In this document: positions 9,287 through 19,207 of the stretch, one piece after another
How the letters are laid out: every line of letters starts with the position of its first letter
How positions within the stretch are numbered: position 1 is the first letter of the stretch
NCBI GenBank assembly: GCA_919902505.1
Contig: CAKKRE010000003.1
Span: 43,196 to 107,195 of the forward strand
Source of the DNA: Nitrospiraceae bacterium
GTDB lineage: Bacteria > Nitrospirota > Nitrospiria > Nitrospirales > Nitrospiraceae
Length of the DNA stretch: 64,000 nt
Direction: 5' to 3'
The notes under the pieces: generated by a model
Told to the model about the DNA's origin: nothing
The model's input: the letters and a program-made list of their open reading frames with translations, nothing else
Database searches by the model: none
Translations under genes and position numbers: made by a program

Positions 9287-9901
9287 CTACGGAGCTTTGA
9301 TCTTGTCGGATTTCTTGCGGAGTTGATCGACGAGTTCGGGATACGAGGAGGTGTGGAGGATCTTTGTGAATTGCCCGCGGTAATTGTTCACCAGACTGAC
9401 GCCATCGACCACGACATCGTACACATGCCAATCGTTGCTCTTGTTCAGCAACCGGTAATCCATGGGGATTTCAGTTTTCCCGGAGAGCACCTTGGTGCGG
9501 ACTTCCGCATAGTCTTTCTCGGTCCGCTCATTCAGATACTGCACACCATCGCCGGAATAGGTCTCCACACGATCAGCGTACGTATTGGTCAAGAGCGTCC
9601 GGAACAGATCGACGAACTCCTGCTTATCCTTGTCGGACAACTGATTCCACTGTGCGCCCAACGACCGCCGGGACATTTCGGGATAGTCGAACCGCTGGGC
9701 CACCACTTTTTCCAAGCGCTGCCGCCGGTCGTCCTGCCGAGCGGGCGTTTTGAGATCTTTATCGTTCAAAATCTTGAGTACTTCATCGATGGTACCCTTG
9801 ATCGAATCAGTCGCCGGCCCCGCGATGGCGGACGAAAGCCCGCCCACCACGATCTGCAGAGCCAGCAAGGCCCCGATCATCATCCAACGGCTTGTATGCA
9901 T
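9287..9901 (-). CDS. mlaC: MlaC-like periplasmic phospholipid-binding protein
   Basis: Periplasmic shuttle of the Mla pathway (Ttg2D/MlaC family), carrying phospholipid between the inner-membrane MlaFED complex and the outer membrane. 204 residues from the chosen ATG. Signal peptide WMMIGALLALQIVVGGLSSAIA is followed by a helix-rich domain with RFDYPEMSRRSLGAQW, typical of the family, and YRLLNKSNDWHVYDVVVDGVS. The frame is open 21 codons further upstream, but GGAGAGG precedes this ATG by 7 bases and the signal peptide begins here. It follows mlaD and precedes the Omp85-like gene on the minus strand. Confidence 0.92.
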   Translation of the reverse strand: MHTSRWMMIGALLALQIVVGGLSSAIAGPATDSIKGTIDEVLKILNDKDLKTPARQDDRRQRLEKVVAQRFDYPEMSRRSLGAQWNQLSDKDKQEFVDLFRTLLTNTYADRVETYSGDGVQYLNERTEKDYAEVRTKVLSGKTEIPMDYRLLNKSNDWHVYDVVVDGVSLVNNYRGQFTKILHTSSYPELVDQLRKKSDKIKAP

Positions 9902-9988
9902 TCCAACACCTCTCCTTTGAGTGGCGATTCCTTCACACCACCGGCCTGACTTATTCATGTCCATTTCCTGACACCTGACCCGATCAGG

Positions 9989-10432
9989 CTAGTTGACCTT
10001 CCCGTGTACATACTGGCTGACCAATTCTTCCAGATCAAGTCCGGACTCGGTGTCACGAATCTTGTCACCGGGCTTTAACGGATCACCCCCGCCCCCCACC
10101 GACAGGGCGAGATACTTATCGCCAATAATCCCGCGGGTCTTGATCGAGGCGATCGTATCGGAATACAACTTCACGCCGTCTTGAATCGCCAGCGCCACCA
10201 GGGCACGGTCGCTGCTCAAGCCGATATGCCGGACACGTCCGACCTCGACACCGGCGATTTCGACCGACGCCCCCGGTTTGAGTCCCGACGCAGACGTAAA
10301 CTCCGCCTCGACCGGGTAATTGTGCCCGCCGATAACTTCCAATTTCCCCAACTTGATGGACAGGTAGCCGAGACAGGCGATCCCGACGAGCACAAAGATT
10401 CCCACCATCAATTCCAGCTTTGCGCGTTCCAT
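9989..10432 (-). CDS. mlaD: MlaD-like MCE-domain protein
   Basis: Substrate-binding ring subunit of the MlaFEDB transporter. 147 residues: one N-terminal transmembrane anchor (LMVGIFVLVGIACLGYLSI, about residues 8-26) followed by a single MCE domain with FTSASGLKPGASVEIAGVEVG and TRGIIGDKYLALSVG. Single-domain MCE proteins of this size form hexameric rings with a central hydrophobic channel. The start has a clear SD (AGGAGA). The gene is 11 bp after mlaF and 87 bp before mlaC in transcription order. Confidence 0.95.
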   Translation of the reverse strand: MERAKLELMVGIFVLVGIACLGYLSIKLGKLEVIGGHNYPVEAEFTSASGLKPGASVEIAGVEVGRVRHIGLSSDRALVALAIQDGVKLYSDTIASIKTRGIIGDKYLALSVGGGGDPLKPGDKIRDTESGLDLEELVSQYVHGKVN

Positions 10433-10443
10433 AACGTCTCCTA

Positions 10444-11205
10444 TCAGAGGGATGCGGTCGGCAACCCCTTCGGCACGACGGTCCCGGCGACAAAAATAAA
10501 CTCCCGAATTTCTTCGTCCGTCGTCTTCACGAACTCATTCGATGGCGCCATTTCGGCGATCCGTCCGTGCTTGAGCATCGCCACATAGTCGGAGATCCCG
10601 AAAATTTCCGGAATCTCGTGACTGACCATGACAGCCGTAAACTTGAATTGTTGCTGCATCGCCACGATCAGATCATGAATGGCTTTCGCCATCAACGGAT
10701 CGAGCCCCGTCGTCGGTTCGTCGAACAGAATGATCTCCGGCTCCATGACCAGGGCGCGCGCCAATCCGGCCCGTTTGCGCATGCCTCCGCTCAGTTCGGC
10801 GGGAAACTTATGGCCCATGCCCTTCAGTCCCACCTGCTCCAGTTTCTCCTCAACCCTCCGGGTGACGATTTCGCCCTTCAGGCGAAGTTTCTCGCGCAGG
10901 GGGAAGGCGACATTTTCAAATACCGTCATCGAGTCGAACAGGGCCGCACCCTGGAACAACATGGCGAACTTCTTGCGCACCTCATTGAGCGCCTGCCCCT
11001 TGAGGCGCGCAATGTTCGTCCCGTCGATCCAGACCTCGCCGCGATCCGGCTGCATGAGGCCGATGATATGCTTCAGCAGCACGCTCTTGCCTTCGCCGCT
11101 TCGCCCGATGATCGTCGTGAGTTTGCCTGTGGGAATGGTGAGGTCCACGCCTCGCAGTACCGGCTGCTTACCCAATGTCTTTTCGACGCCGACCAGTTTG
11201 ATCAT
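10444..11205 (-). CDS. mlaF: MlaF-like ABC transporter ATPase
   Basis: Cytoplasmic ATPase of the Mla lipid transporter. 253 residues. Walker A is GRSGEGKS (about 34-41), the signature is LSGGMRKRAGLARAL and Walker B is IILFDEPTTGLDP, with the switch His in MVSHEI. The GGMRKR form of the signature loop is typical of the MlaF/Ttg2A branch. It lies between mlaE and mlaD, separated from mlaE by a 92-bp spacer that carries a short repeat; the rest of the operon is tightly packed. Confidence 0.95.
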   Translation of the reverse strand: MIKLVGVEKTLGKQPVLRGVDLTIPTGKLTTIIGRSGEGKSVLLKHIIGLMQPDRGEVWIDGTNIARLKGQALNEVRKKFAMLFQGAALFDSMTVFENVAFPLREKLRLKGEIVTRRVEEKLEQVGLKGMGHKFPAELSGGMRKRAGLARALVMEPEIILFDEPTTGLDPLMAKAIHDLIVAMQQQFKFTAVMVSHEIPEIFGISDYVAMLKHGRIAEMAPSNEFVKTTDEEIREFIFVAGTVVPKGLPTASL

Positions 11206-11223
11206 TTGAATCCAGCTAAGATG

Positions 11224-11296
11224 CCATCAGCTCTCAGTGATCAGCTCTCATTCAAACCGGCTGAAAGCTGATGGCTGATGGCTGATGGCTGACGGC
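11224..11296. repeat. Hairpin plus three 7-bp tandem repeats between mlaE and mlaF
   Basis: The spacer contains ATCAGCTCTCA and TGAAAGCTGAT, inverted copies matching at 10 of 11 positions, so it can fold into a hairpin. It is followed by TGATGGC repeated in tandem three times, then TGACGGC. A related imperfect hairpin using AGCCATC and GATGGCT occurs at 46913-46940 between aclA and acn. The shared word suggests a dispersed intergenic repeat. It may act as an mRNA stabiliser or simply be selfish DNA. Confidence 0.7.
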
Positions 11297-11297
11297 G

Positions 11298-12065
11298 CTA
11301 CAGCAACACCGACGTCAGAAAATAATCCCACACCAGGATCAAGACCGCCGACAGCACCACGGCTTCGGTCGTCGCGGTTCCCAACCCCTCGGCGCTGTGC
11401 TTGGTGTGGAAGCCCTTGTAACAACAGACCCAGCTAATCAGCAGGCCGAAGCTGATCGATTTCAACATGCCTCCGTAGACATCCTTCCACTCCACGGCTG
11501 ATTCAATCGAACTCCAGTAGGCGCCTTCGTTCCCGTTCAACAACTGCACGCCGACGACGTACCCCCCATAAATCCCGACGACGTCAAAGAGCGCGACCAG
11601 CAGCGGCACGGCGATGAGACTGGCGACGAGTTTAGGCCCGATCAGATATTGCAGTGGATTGATGGCCATCGTGTCCAGAGCATCGATCTGTTCCGTAATC
11701 CGCATGATGCCGATTTCAGCGGTCATGGCAGACCCGGCGCGGGCCGTCACCATCAACGCCGCCAGAACGGGACCCAATTCCCGGATGATGCTGAGCGCCA
11801 CGGCAGAGCCGAGCACTGCCTCAGAACCGAATTTTCGTAGCGTATAATGTCCCTGCAGGGCCAGGACCATACCGGTAAAGACGGCCGTGAGGACGACGAC
11901 AAACGTGGACTTGTAGCCGATGAAATTCAGCTGCTTGACGATTTGGTAGACCCTGAACGGCGGACGCGTCAGCCAGGCAAAGGAGGAGAGGACGAATACC
12001 ATCATCCGTCCCATCTGCTCTGTCAGATCGATCGTATACCGTCCGATACGAGCAATGCCTTCCAT
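11298..12065 (-). CDS. mlaE: MlaE-like ABC transporter permease
   Basis: Inner-membrane permease of the Mla phospholipid transporter (MlaE/YrbE family). 255 residues with about five to six membrane segments. Typical family features are FTGMVLALQGHYTLRKFGSE, RELGPVLAALMVTARAGSA and AEIGIMRITEQIDALDTMA. An SD of GAGGAG precedes the ATG. It is the first gene of the operon mlaE-mlaF-mlaD-mlaC-Omp85-DUF3187. Confidence 0.95.
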   Translation of the reverse strand: MEGIARIGRYTIDLTEQMGRMMVFVLSSFAWLTRPPFRVYQIVKQLNFIGYKSTFVVVLTAVFTGMVLALQGHYTLRKFGSEAVLGSAVALSIIRELGPVLAALMVTARAGSAMTAEIGIMRITEQIDALDTMAINPLQYLIGPKLVASLIAVPLLVALFDVVGIYGGYVVGVQLLNGNEGAYWSSIESAVEWKDVYGGMLKSISFGLLISWVCCYKGFHTKHSAEGLGTATTEAVVLSAVLILVWDYFLTSVLL

Positions 12066-12125
12066 GCCACGCTCTCCTCTCGTCCACCTACCCGAAACTC
12101 AGCCGTCGAAACACGTTGCGCCCGG

Positions 12126-12881
12126 TCAGGCCAGTCCCTCGCGTAACGCCTTATCGGCGCAGGCTCTGAATACCGCCGTCAATTGTGCTCCGGCGATGCG
12201 GCTTTGCACACGAAGTCGATTGAGCCCGATTAGACTCGTCGGATGAGCCAGACAAGCGGCGACACCCTTCACCCATCCAGATGGCCTGAGAAACAGATTG
12301 AAGTCAAGCGGAAGGCTTTCATCGACAAGATCCGACGCCGTACGAACAATGACAAATGGAATCTCCCGCTCCGAGGCAACGAACCCCAACGCCGCACTCT
12401 CCATGTCGAGTCCGATCCCCCCCGCACGAACGGCGATCTCCTGTTTTTCTTCCGCTCGACAAAGGACCCGTGGAACCGTCACGAACCGGCCGGTCTGCAC
12501 GGGCAAGCGCTGTGTCTGCACAGCCTGCCGCACCCAGTCGACGAACACCGGCGCACAGGGAACGGGCCGCCCTGCTTCGCTTCCCTCCTCCCTCGTCACC
12601 TGAGTGCCGATCAACACCTCACCGATCCCCGCCGGAGCCAAGGCACAGGCAAACCCTGTCGACCACACCGCAGCCAATGACTGCTCCGCGAGCACCCGTC
12701 TGGCGGTCGTGGTGGCCCGCTCGGGTCCGACACCCATCGGGATGACCCACCACTCGACCTGACCCTGCCGCGCAACGACACAACGAATCCCTCCGACGAC
12801 CCGCATCTCGCTCGCGGCAAACGCCTGGCGCACGGCGGCCAACTCCCACCGGGTTGCCACGAAAGCTCCGATCGCGGTCAC
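12126..12881 (-). CDS. hpnG: Nucleoside phosphorylase-like protein, probable HpnG (adenosylhopane nucleosidase)
   Basis: A protein of the MTA/SAH nucleosidase-like phosphorylase fold. HpnG releases adenine from adenosylhopane on the way to bacteriohopanetetrol. Visible motifs are AIGAFVATRWELAAVRQAF at the N-terminus, a GVGPERA segment and GGIGLDMESAALGF, which carries the Met-Glu pair that binds ribose in this fold. The next gene upstream, shc, makes the hopene substrate, which supports HpnG over a salvage enzyme. I chose GTG 12881 because GGGAG precedes it by 6 bases; a longer version from GTG 12929 is open but has no SD. Confidence 0.8.
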   Translation of the reverse strand: MTAIGAFVATRWELAAVRQAFAASEMRVVGGIRCVVARQGQVEWWVIPMGVGPERATTTARRVLAEQSLAAVWSTGFACALAPAGIGEVLIGTQVTREEGSEAGRPVPCAPVFVDWVRQAVQTQRLPVQTGRFVTVPRVLCRAEEKQEIAVRAGGIGLDMESAALGFVASEREIPFVIVRTASDLVDESLPLDFNLFLRPSGWVKGVAACLAHPTSLIGLNRLRVQSRIAGAQLTAVFRACADKALREGLA

Positions 12882-12935
12882 AATGACTCCCGAGGGACAA
12901 TGACAGGAAAAGCTGAACTCGATGAACACCCACGG

Positions 12936-15170
12936 TCAGCGTGGCGACCGGAATTGTCCTGATTGATAGGCCTGCAGACGCAATTCATCGGCCCTCGTCG
13001 TTCCACGAGTCTTGAGATTGCGGTACATGGCCAGCGCCCAGAGGGGGAAGTATTGGCAATACCAATGATAACGAAGGTAAAACACGCGCGGGAAACCAGT
13101 TCCGGTATGGCGCACCTCTTCCCATGACCCATCCTTCCGCTGATTCCGAATGAGGTAATGGATCCCCCTGGCCAGGCTGAAGGAGTCCGTCACTCCGCCT
13201 GCCATCAGGGCCAACAGCGCCCAGGCTGTTTGCGACGGCGTGCTGTCACCGCGACCGCTCTGCGAGACATCTCCGTACGAGAGGCAGGATTCACCCCACC
13301 CGCCATCGGGGTTCTGCTTGGACTCGACCCAACTGACCGCCCGGCGGATATAGGGGGACGAGAGATCCTCACCGATCGCTCGCAGGCCGGACAGGACCGA
13401 CCAGGTGCCATAAATGTAGTTCACGCCCCAACGACCATACCAACTGCCGTCCTGCTCCTGATCGTGTTTCACAAACGTGAGCGCAGAAGCCACGGCAGGA
13501 TGGGTCCAGTCGTATCCCAGCGTCGCGAGCATCTCCAGACAGCGTCCGGCAAGGTCGGCCGTGCTGGGATCGAGCAGAGCCCGATGGTCGGCGAACGGAA
13601 TGTAGTTGAAGACGATCCGATTATTATCGACGTCGTAGGCGCCCCAGCCTCCGTCCGATCCCTGCATAGAGGTCACCCAGCGGCAACCGCGACGAATCGC
13701 CAGACGTTGTTGAGCCTCATCGGACAGGTGCACCTTCGCCAGGGCCATCAGCACGACCGCGGAATCGTCCACATCGGGAAACAGTTCGTTCTCGAATTGG
13801 AAATACCATCCGCCCGGTTCGGCACCGGGAGCCGAAATAATCCAATCGCCGACGGTCTTGGTCTGTTTGGACAAGAGCCAGTTCGACGCCTTCTGCAGCG
13901 CCGGATGATCTTGCGGCATACCGGCCTCGATCAAGGCATTGATGAGCAAGGCCGTGTCCCAGATCGGCGAGTGGCAGGGCTGCAAATGCATCGCATCGAC
14001 GCATTGGCCGTTGTCCTGCACCGTGTCGTGTACTTCCAGTTCTTCGATCTCCCCCATGGCCTTCACCATAGGGGGATCATCGTTTTTGTATCCGAGGCAA
14101 TGCAGCGCCATCACGGAATTGGCCATGGCAGGATAAATCGCGCCGAGGCCTCCGCTGCCTTTCATGTGGTCGAGCATCCAGTTCTCAGCGCACTTGAGCG
14201 CCTTCTGTCGAACCCACTCAACGGGCGAGAGATCGTAGATCTTGAGCAGCGCATCGAGATTGATGAAGAAGTTCCTGGCCGTGAACCACGTCCGGTCCTT
14301 TTTAAAGGGAGGCACCGTACCGTAGTCGATCTCTGCCGGAGGTTGCGTATACAGCTCGTCGATACCCTGCTCGCGGGGAACCTGGCACAGCGGCCGTTTG
14401 GCGAATATGATCAACAGCGGAATCAGCACCGCGCGAGACCAATAGGAAATCGCGTAAATGCTGAAATAGAACCGCTTCGGCAACAGCATGATTTCCGGAG
14501 GCATGCTGGGGACACCGCGCCAGTCATATTGACCGAACAGGGCCAGGGTAATTTTCGTGAAGACATTCGCCGCCACCACTCCACCCTTGTCCAGGATGCA
14601 GGTGCGGGCATTCACCATGAAGGGCTCGTCGGCGGACACGCCGGAGAGCTTCAACGCAAAGTAGGCCTTCACCGAGGCGCTGATCTCCGCCGGGCCACTG
14701 TGATAAATCGGCCATCCACCGTCTGGCAACTGAGCGGATTTTAAGTAGCGGACCGCTTTGCGCTCGCGCTCGGGATCGATGCAGTCCAGGAAGCGGCGCA
14801 ACATCAGATATTCCGATGTCAACGTGGTATCGGCTTCCAACTCAGCAACCCAGTACCCTTCGGACGCGTCTTGTCGCGCCAGAAACCAGGCTTGGCTTTT
14901 CCGCAGCGCCTCTTCCAGCGCTTCAACCTGGCCTGTGGAATGAGCCGGGGCCCGCTTGGCGGCGCTGTCGCCGGAAGCCGGCACCGCAGGTGTATTGGAG
15001 ACGAGCCGGAGCACCGGAGCGGACGCAAAGTCGCGTGCCGCCCTGATTCGGCTCGGCACCGACACCAGCAGGCTATCGGACAAACGATTGAACAGGTTCT
15101 TGAGAAGTCGCATAACGTGATGCCGTGAATCTGAACAAGACGGCGGGATTGATAGTCGAGACGGTTCCAT
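12936..15170 (-). CDS. shc: Squalene-hopene cyclase
   Basis: Cyclises squalene to hopene, the core of hopanoid lipids, at the inner membrane. Up to 744 residues. The catalytic acid motif D466-V-D-D469 (numbered from 15170) is present, and many QW-type repeats are visible (QLPDGGWPIY, QGSDGGWGAY, QEQDGSWYGRWG, QNPDGGWGES, QRKDGSWEE). The N-terminal 60-70 residues before the first repeat are an extra basic/Ala-rich segment. ATG 15113 (MRLLKNLFNRL) is an equally possible start; neither has a strong SD. hpnG follows closely on the same strand, so hopanoid synthesis and side-chain processing are probably co-expressed. Confidence 0.96.
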   Translation of the reverse strand: MEPSRLSIPPSCSDSRHHVMRLLKNLFNRLSDSLLVSVPSRIRAARDFASAPVLRLVSNTPAVPASGDSAAKRAPAHSTGQVEALEEALRKSQAWFLARQDASEGYWVAELEADTTLTSEYLMLRRFLDCIDPERERKAVRYLKSAQLPDGGWPIYHSGPAEISASVKAYFALKLSGVSADEPFMVNARTCILDKGGVVAANVFTKITLALFGQYDWRGVPSMPPEIMLLPKRFYFSIYAISYWSRAVLIPLLIIFAKRPLCQVPREQGIDELYTQPPAEIDYGTVPPFKKDRTWFTARNFFINLDALLKIYDLSPVEWVRQKALKCAENWMLDHMKGSGGLGAIYPAMANSVMALHCLGYKNDDPPMVKAMGEIEELEVHDTVQDNGQCVDAMHLQPCHSPIWDTALLINALIEAGMPQDHPALQKASNWLLSKQTKTVGDWIISAPGAEPGGWYFQFENELFPDVDDSAVVLMALAKVHLSDEAQQRLAIRRGCRWVTSMQGSDGGWGAYDVDNNRIVFNYIPFADHRALLDPSTADLAGRCLEMLATLGYDWTHPAVASALTFVKHDQEQDGSWYGRWGVNYIYGTWSVLSGLRAIGEDLSSPYIRRAVSWVESKQNPDGGWGESCLSYGDVSQSGRGDSTPSQTAWALLALMAGGVTDSFSLARGIHYLIRNQRKDGSWEEVRHTGTGFPRVFYLRYHWYCQYFPLWALAMYRNLKTRGTTRADELRLQAYQSGQFRSPR

Positions 15171-15337
15171 CGATCAGGCAGCGATCACATGAAACCGCAC
15201 AGTACCAGTTATAACCATTAGCAGAATTGTATAACAAACTGTTTCTGGGCAGTCAAGGGAAGTGGCCCCGCTCGGGTCCCAGGACCGTCTCCCCAACTCA
15301 CCGGCAAGTGGCCATACGTACGCATGACTCGCCCGGA

Positions 15338-18300
15338 CTACGCCGGCTGGAGATCACCGAGCTTGACCGAAATCAACGTCGACACGCCGGGCTCTTCCAT
15401 CGTCACCCCGAACAGCGAGTCCGCCATCGCCATCGTCCGCTTATTGTGCGTGATGACCATGAACTGGGCGGTCGATGACAGGCTGCGCAACACGCTCGTG
15501 AAGCGCCCGATATTTTCTTCGTCGAGCGGCGCGTCGATTTCGTCCAGGATGCAGAACGGCGTCGGACGGATCAGGAAGCTGGCGATGAGCAGGGCCATCG
15601 CGGTCAGCGTTTTCTCTCCGCCGGACAACATGGTAATGCTCTTCAAGCGCTTCCCCGGCGGCTGGGCCACAATCTCCACACCGGGCTCGCGCGCACCGTT
15701 GTCTTCCACGCCCTCTTCCAACGGCTCTTCGACCAGTTGCAATTCGGCGCGACCTCCGGGGAAGAACTGGGAAAAGACGTCCCGGAATTTCTGCTGCAAC
15801 TCGTTGAACGTCTCCACGAACATGTCCTTCGTCGTCCGGTTGATCCGCTGGATGATTTCCCTGAGGGACGCGATGGAGGTCGAGAGGTCCTGCTCCTGCG
15901 TCGTGAGGAACTGATACCGCTCTTCCAACTCGCGATGCTCATCGATGGCCGCCAGATTGATGGCGCCCATCCGGTCCAGGCGCTCACGGATTTTTTGTAT
16001 CTGCTCCCGCAACTGCGGTGTTTCAAGCATCGAGACGGGGGCCGGCGGTTCTTCACCCTCCGGGACCGGCTGATCACTCGCCGGCAGGAGTAGCGTAGCC
16101 GGCTCGATCTGATAGGTGCCGGTGAGCGTGCTCTCAATCGTGGAGAGATGCGCCTTCACCTCTGCCTTTCGCACTTCAGCCCTCATCCGTCGATCGTGCA
16201 AGGCGGAAAGGCTCTGCCGGACCCGGCTAAGGGTGTCCTCCACCGCATGCAACCCGGCCATTTCCTGTGCCTGCCGCTCCTGGGCCGCCACTAACTCCGC
16301 CTTGATTCCGTCTACCTCAGCGCCCAATTCCCGACACAATGCTTCCTGCCTGGTCTGCTCTTCGCGACTATTCTCAGTCGCTTCAACCAACCCGGCCACC
16401 TGCTCTTCCAAATCGGTCGCGCGGCGTTGCGCGGCATCGAGTCGTTGCGTAAACCGTGCAATGTCGTTCGTGGCATGTTCCCGGCGCCCGCGCATACTCT
16501 CCAGAGACAACCGGACTTCGGTCAGCCGTTGCTGGATCGCGAGACTTTGGCTTTCGATCACCACCAGCCGTTCTCGCACTTGCAGCAACCCGGTTTCCTG
16601 CCCGACCTTTTCCGCCACCCATTGCCCCAACTGCGCCTGGCTGGACTGAAACTCTTCCTGAAGCCGCGCCTGCTCGGCCAAGCCCCGCTGCAGCTCCTCC
16701 GCCAACACCTCCATCCGCCGGTGCAATTCCCCGCGCTGGCGCTCCACGCCCGCATCGTCTTTCTGCAGCGACAACTCCAGCATCTCTGCTTCGCGGATCG
16801 CTCGGCCGAGGCGCTGCTCATCTTCACGTCCGAGCCCTAACTCGGCCGCCGCGTCCTCCCGCGCCGACCGCGCCTGCTCAAGGGCTTGGACCGCTGCAGT
16901 CCTCCGGGCTTCCAGTTCCAAGACTTCCCGGCGACGTTGGAGTAGACCGCCACTGGCACTACTGCCGCCCCCGGTCATCACACCGGCGGCGTCCAGCGTT
17001 TCACCCGCTAACGTGACATACGTCGGCCCGGCGGGAGCAGACCATTGATGCTGCTGCCACAGCTGCAGCGCCACGTCCAGTGACTCCACAAACACAATCC
17101 CGTCGAACAAATAGCTCAAGGTAGCGGCAGAGGCGCCTTCCGCGCGGATCACATCCGTCGCGCGTCCCACCACGCCCGCCTGCCCGTTCAGCGTCGGCCA
17201 CCAGGAGGCCGATGAATCAAGCGCCGCCTGCTCAGGCGCCCATCGCAACTGCTGCGGAAAAAAGGCGCCGCGCCCCAGTTCTTTGCCCTTCAAAAACTCC
17301 AGCGCGCGACAAGCCGCCGACGGCTCATCCACCAGCCAGCCGCGAACACGTTCCCCGAGGATCGTCTCTACCGCCCGGTCCAGCCCCGGCGGAATCACGA
17401 GCCACTCGGCGAGCGCCTCGCGCACGCCGGCGCACGTTTTCAACGCCGTGCCTTCCTCCTCACCTTCCCGGCCATATCCCATTTCCTCACGCACGACACC
17501 CTGCAAGGCACCGAGGCGCGATTCCACGCCGGCGACGTCTTCGGAAAACTTCACGATATCGCGGTCCAACCCGGTGATCTGCCCGCCCAGCCCTTCGATC
17601 CGCTCGATCGCTGCCTGCCGCTCGGCCATGAGTTCTTGAATGCGCCCGCTGGCCTCTTCCCGCTGTGCGGCAAGCAAGTCGCGCTGTTGATCCAACCCGG
17701 TCACCTGCGCCGTCAGCTGTTCCTGCTCGCGCGAGACCCGCTCCGCCCGGGCGGCGGTTTCCTGCTGACGGGCCGTCACCTGCGTCAGGCTCTGCTCTGT
17801 ATTGGCCACGAGGACGGCCAGGTTCAACACATCTTTCCGCGCGCGCTCTTCCTCCGCCACCGCGGAAGCGCGATGACCGGCCAACGATTTCGCCTCGACA
17901 TCCGCCTGCTGGAATTGCGCTTCCTGTTCGACGATATCCCCTTCCAATTGAAGCAGCATCGCCCGAAGGGCCTCGATTTCAGACTGCGCCTGCTCCTGAT
18001 CCGCCGCCAACCGTTCCATCTCCTGCGCGGCCTGCATGCGTTGACGTTCAAATAACTCTGTCCGGTTCCGTTCGACTTCCGCGGCCGTCAAGGCCTGCGA
18101 CTGCCGCTGTTCGGTGCCGGCCAACGTGTCACGCACGCGCCCAATGGCCTCCGCCGCGTCGTTCATGCGCAGCCTGATCGACTCCTGCTCAGAATCCAGG
18201 CGGGCTTGTTCGGCCACCTGTTCCGCTTCCTGCGCTTCCACCTCGCGCGCTTCCTGATCGACGGACTCCAGGTCGGCATGCATGGTGCGGTAATCGCGGG

Positions 18301-19018
18301 ACAGGAGTTCGATTTCGAGACCGCGAGCCTCCTGTTGCAACGTCTGGTATGAACGCGCCTGACGGGCCTGACGCTCCAGCGAATTCAGCTGTTTTTTGAC
18401 CTCGGCCACAATGTCGCGCACCCGCACCAGATTCTGCTGTGTCGCCTCAAGCTTGCGAAGGGCTTCGGCCTTTTGTTTTTTGTAGCGGACAATGCCGGCG
18501 GTTTCCTCGATCAGCTCCCGGCGATCCTGCGGCGAGGCCTGCAGGATCTGCTCAATCCGACCCTGCTCGATGACGGTATGGCCCTTGGACCCGGCCCTGG
18601 TTTCAATCAGCACGTTTCGAATGTCTTTGAGTCGGCAGGGTGTCTTATTGATGAGATATTCGCTGTCCCCGTTTCGATACAGACGGCGGGTGATCATCAG
18701 TTCCTGATATTCGCTCAGCTGGCTTGGTAGCCCGGAGATCGCATCCAGCCGTAATTCTCCCAGCCCGCCGATGACCAGCGACACCTCCACCAACCCCAAC
18801 GGCTTACGAACTTCCGTGCCGTTGAAGATGACGTCTTCCATCTTCTCGCTTCGCAGCGTCTTCGTACTTTGCTCACCCAACACCCAGAGGATGGAGTCCA
18901 CGACATTACTTTTGCCGCTCCCGTTCGGGCCCACGATGGCCGTGATGCCTTTCGGAAATTGGATCTTCGCCTCCGCGAACGACTTGAAGCCGAGCATTTC
19001 CAATGACTTCAGATACAC
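15338..19018 (-). CDS. smc: Chromosome segregation protein SMC
   Basis: Structural-maintenance-of-chromosomes ATPase that compacts and organises the chromosome with ScpA and ScpB. 1226 residues from the chosen start. Walker A is GPNGSGKS (30-37). Two long coiled-coil arms rich in Glu/Gln/Ala/Arg flank a hinge near the middle ([22 protein letters not shown]). The C-terminal head has [14 protein letters not shown] and [21 protein letters not shown] 19018 ([14 protein letters not shown]) was chosen because GGAGG lies 6 bases upstream and all SMCs begin this way; the frame extends 6 codons further. No scpAB is adjacent. Confidence 0.97.
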   Translation of the reverse strand: MYLKSLEMLGFKSFAEAKIQFPKGITAIVGPNGSGKSNVVDSILWVLGEQSTKTLRSEKMEDVIFNGTEVRKPLGLVEVSLVIGGLGELRLDAISGLPSQLSEYQELMITRRLYRNGDSEYLINKTPCRLKDIRNVLIETRAGSKGHTVIEQGRIEQILQASPQDRRELIEETAGIVRYKKQKAEALRKLEATQQNLVRVRDIVAEVKKQLNSLERQARQARSYQTLQQEARGLEIELLSRDYRTMHADLESVDQEAREVEAQEAEQVAEQARLDSEQESIRLRMNDAAEAIGRVRDTLAGTEQRQSQALTAAEVERNRTELFERQRMQAAQEMERLAADQEQAQSEIEALRAMLLQLEGDIVEQEAQFQQADVEAKSLAGHRASAVAEEERARKDVLNLAVLVANTEQSLTQVTARQQETAARAERVSREQEQLTAQVTGLDQQRDLLAAQREEASGRIQELMAERQAAIERIEGLGGQITGLDRDIVKFSEDVAGVESRLGALQGVVREEMGYGREGEEEGTALKTCAGVREALAEWLVIPPGLDRAVETILGERVRGWLVDEPSAACRALEFLKGKELGRGAFFPQQLRWAPEQAALDSSASWWPTLNGQAGVVGRATDVIRAEGASAATLSYLFDGIVFVESLDVALQLWQQHQWSAPAGPTYVTLAGETLDAAGVMTGGGSSASGGLLQRRREVLELEARRTAAVQALEQARSAREDAAAELGLGREDEQRLGRAIREAEMLELSLQKDDAGVERQRGELHRRMEVLAEELQRGLAEQARLQEEFQSSQAQLGQWVAEKVGQETGLLQVRERLVVIESQSLAIQQRLTEVRLSLESMRGRREHATNDIARFTQRLDAAQRRATDLEEQVAGLVEATENSREEQTRQEALCRELGAEVDGIKAELVAAQERQAQEMAGLHAVEDTLSRVRQSLSALHDRRMRAEVRKAEVKAHLSTIESTLTGTYQIEPATLLLPASDQPVPEGEEPPAPVSMLETPQLREQIQKIRERLDRMGAINLAAIDEHRELEERYQFLTTQEQDLSTSIASLREIIQRINRTTKDMFVETFNELQQKFRDVFSQFFPGGRAELQLVEEPLEEGVEDNGAREPGVEIVAQPPGKRLKSITMLSGGEKTLTAMALLIASFLIRPTPFCILDEIDAPLDEENIGRFTSVLRSLSSTAQFMVITHNKRTMAMADSLFGVTMEEPGVSTLISVKLGDLQPA

Positions 19019-19118
19019 CGGCGACCTCCAGAGCAAGACGGTTGAGATGGGGCGGATTGTGAGGAATAAAACGAAAATCTTCTATCACAGCGATAGCATC
19101 AATGCAAAGAAAAACACC

Positions 19119-19156
19119 TGATATGGGGGAACAATGGCACCGCTCCCCCAACATAT
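19119..19156 (-). terminator. Probable rho-independent terminator of ispH
   Basis: Read on the minus strand just after the ispH stop: ATATGTTGGGGGAG, a loop, then TTCCCCCATAT pairs into a stem of about 6 strong pairs with an outer AT helix. About nine bases further comes TTTTTCTTT. The position between ispH and smc fits an intrinsic terminator, although the T-run is not immediately adjacent. Confidence 0.6.
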
Positions 19157-19207
19157 GGAGGAGCGGCGAAAACGGATTGGAGGAAGGGCTGACGGCAGTC
19201 GGCGAAG

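Noticed and set aside
11268..11295. CRISPR-like repeat
   Set aside because: The TGATGGC units are only 7 bp, directly adjacent and without spacers; no cas gene is present.
13158..14744. 528-codon open frame opposite shc
   Set aside because: It is the antisense shadow of a well-supported squalene-hopene cyclase, with no family motif and His/Arg-rich composition.
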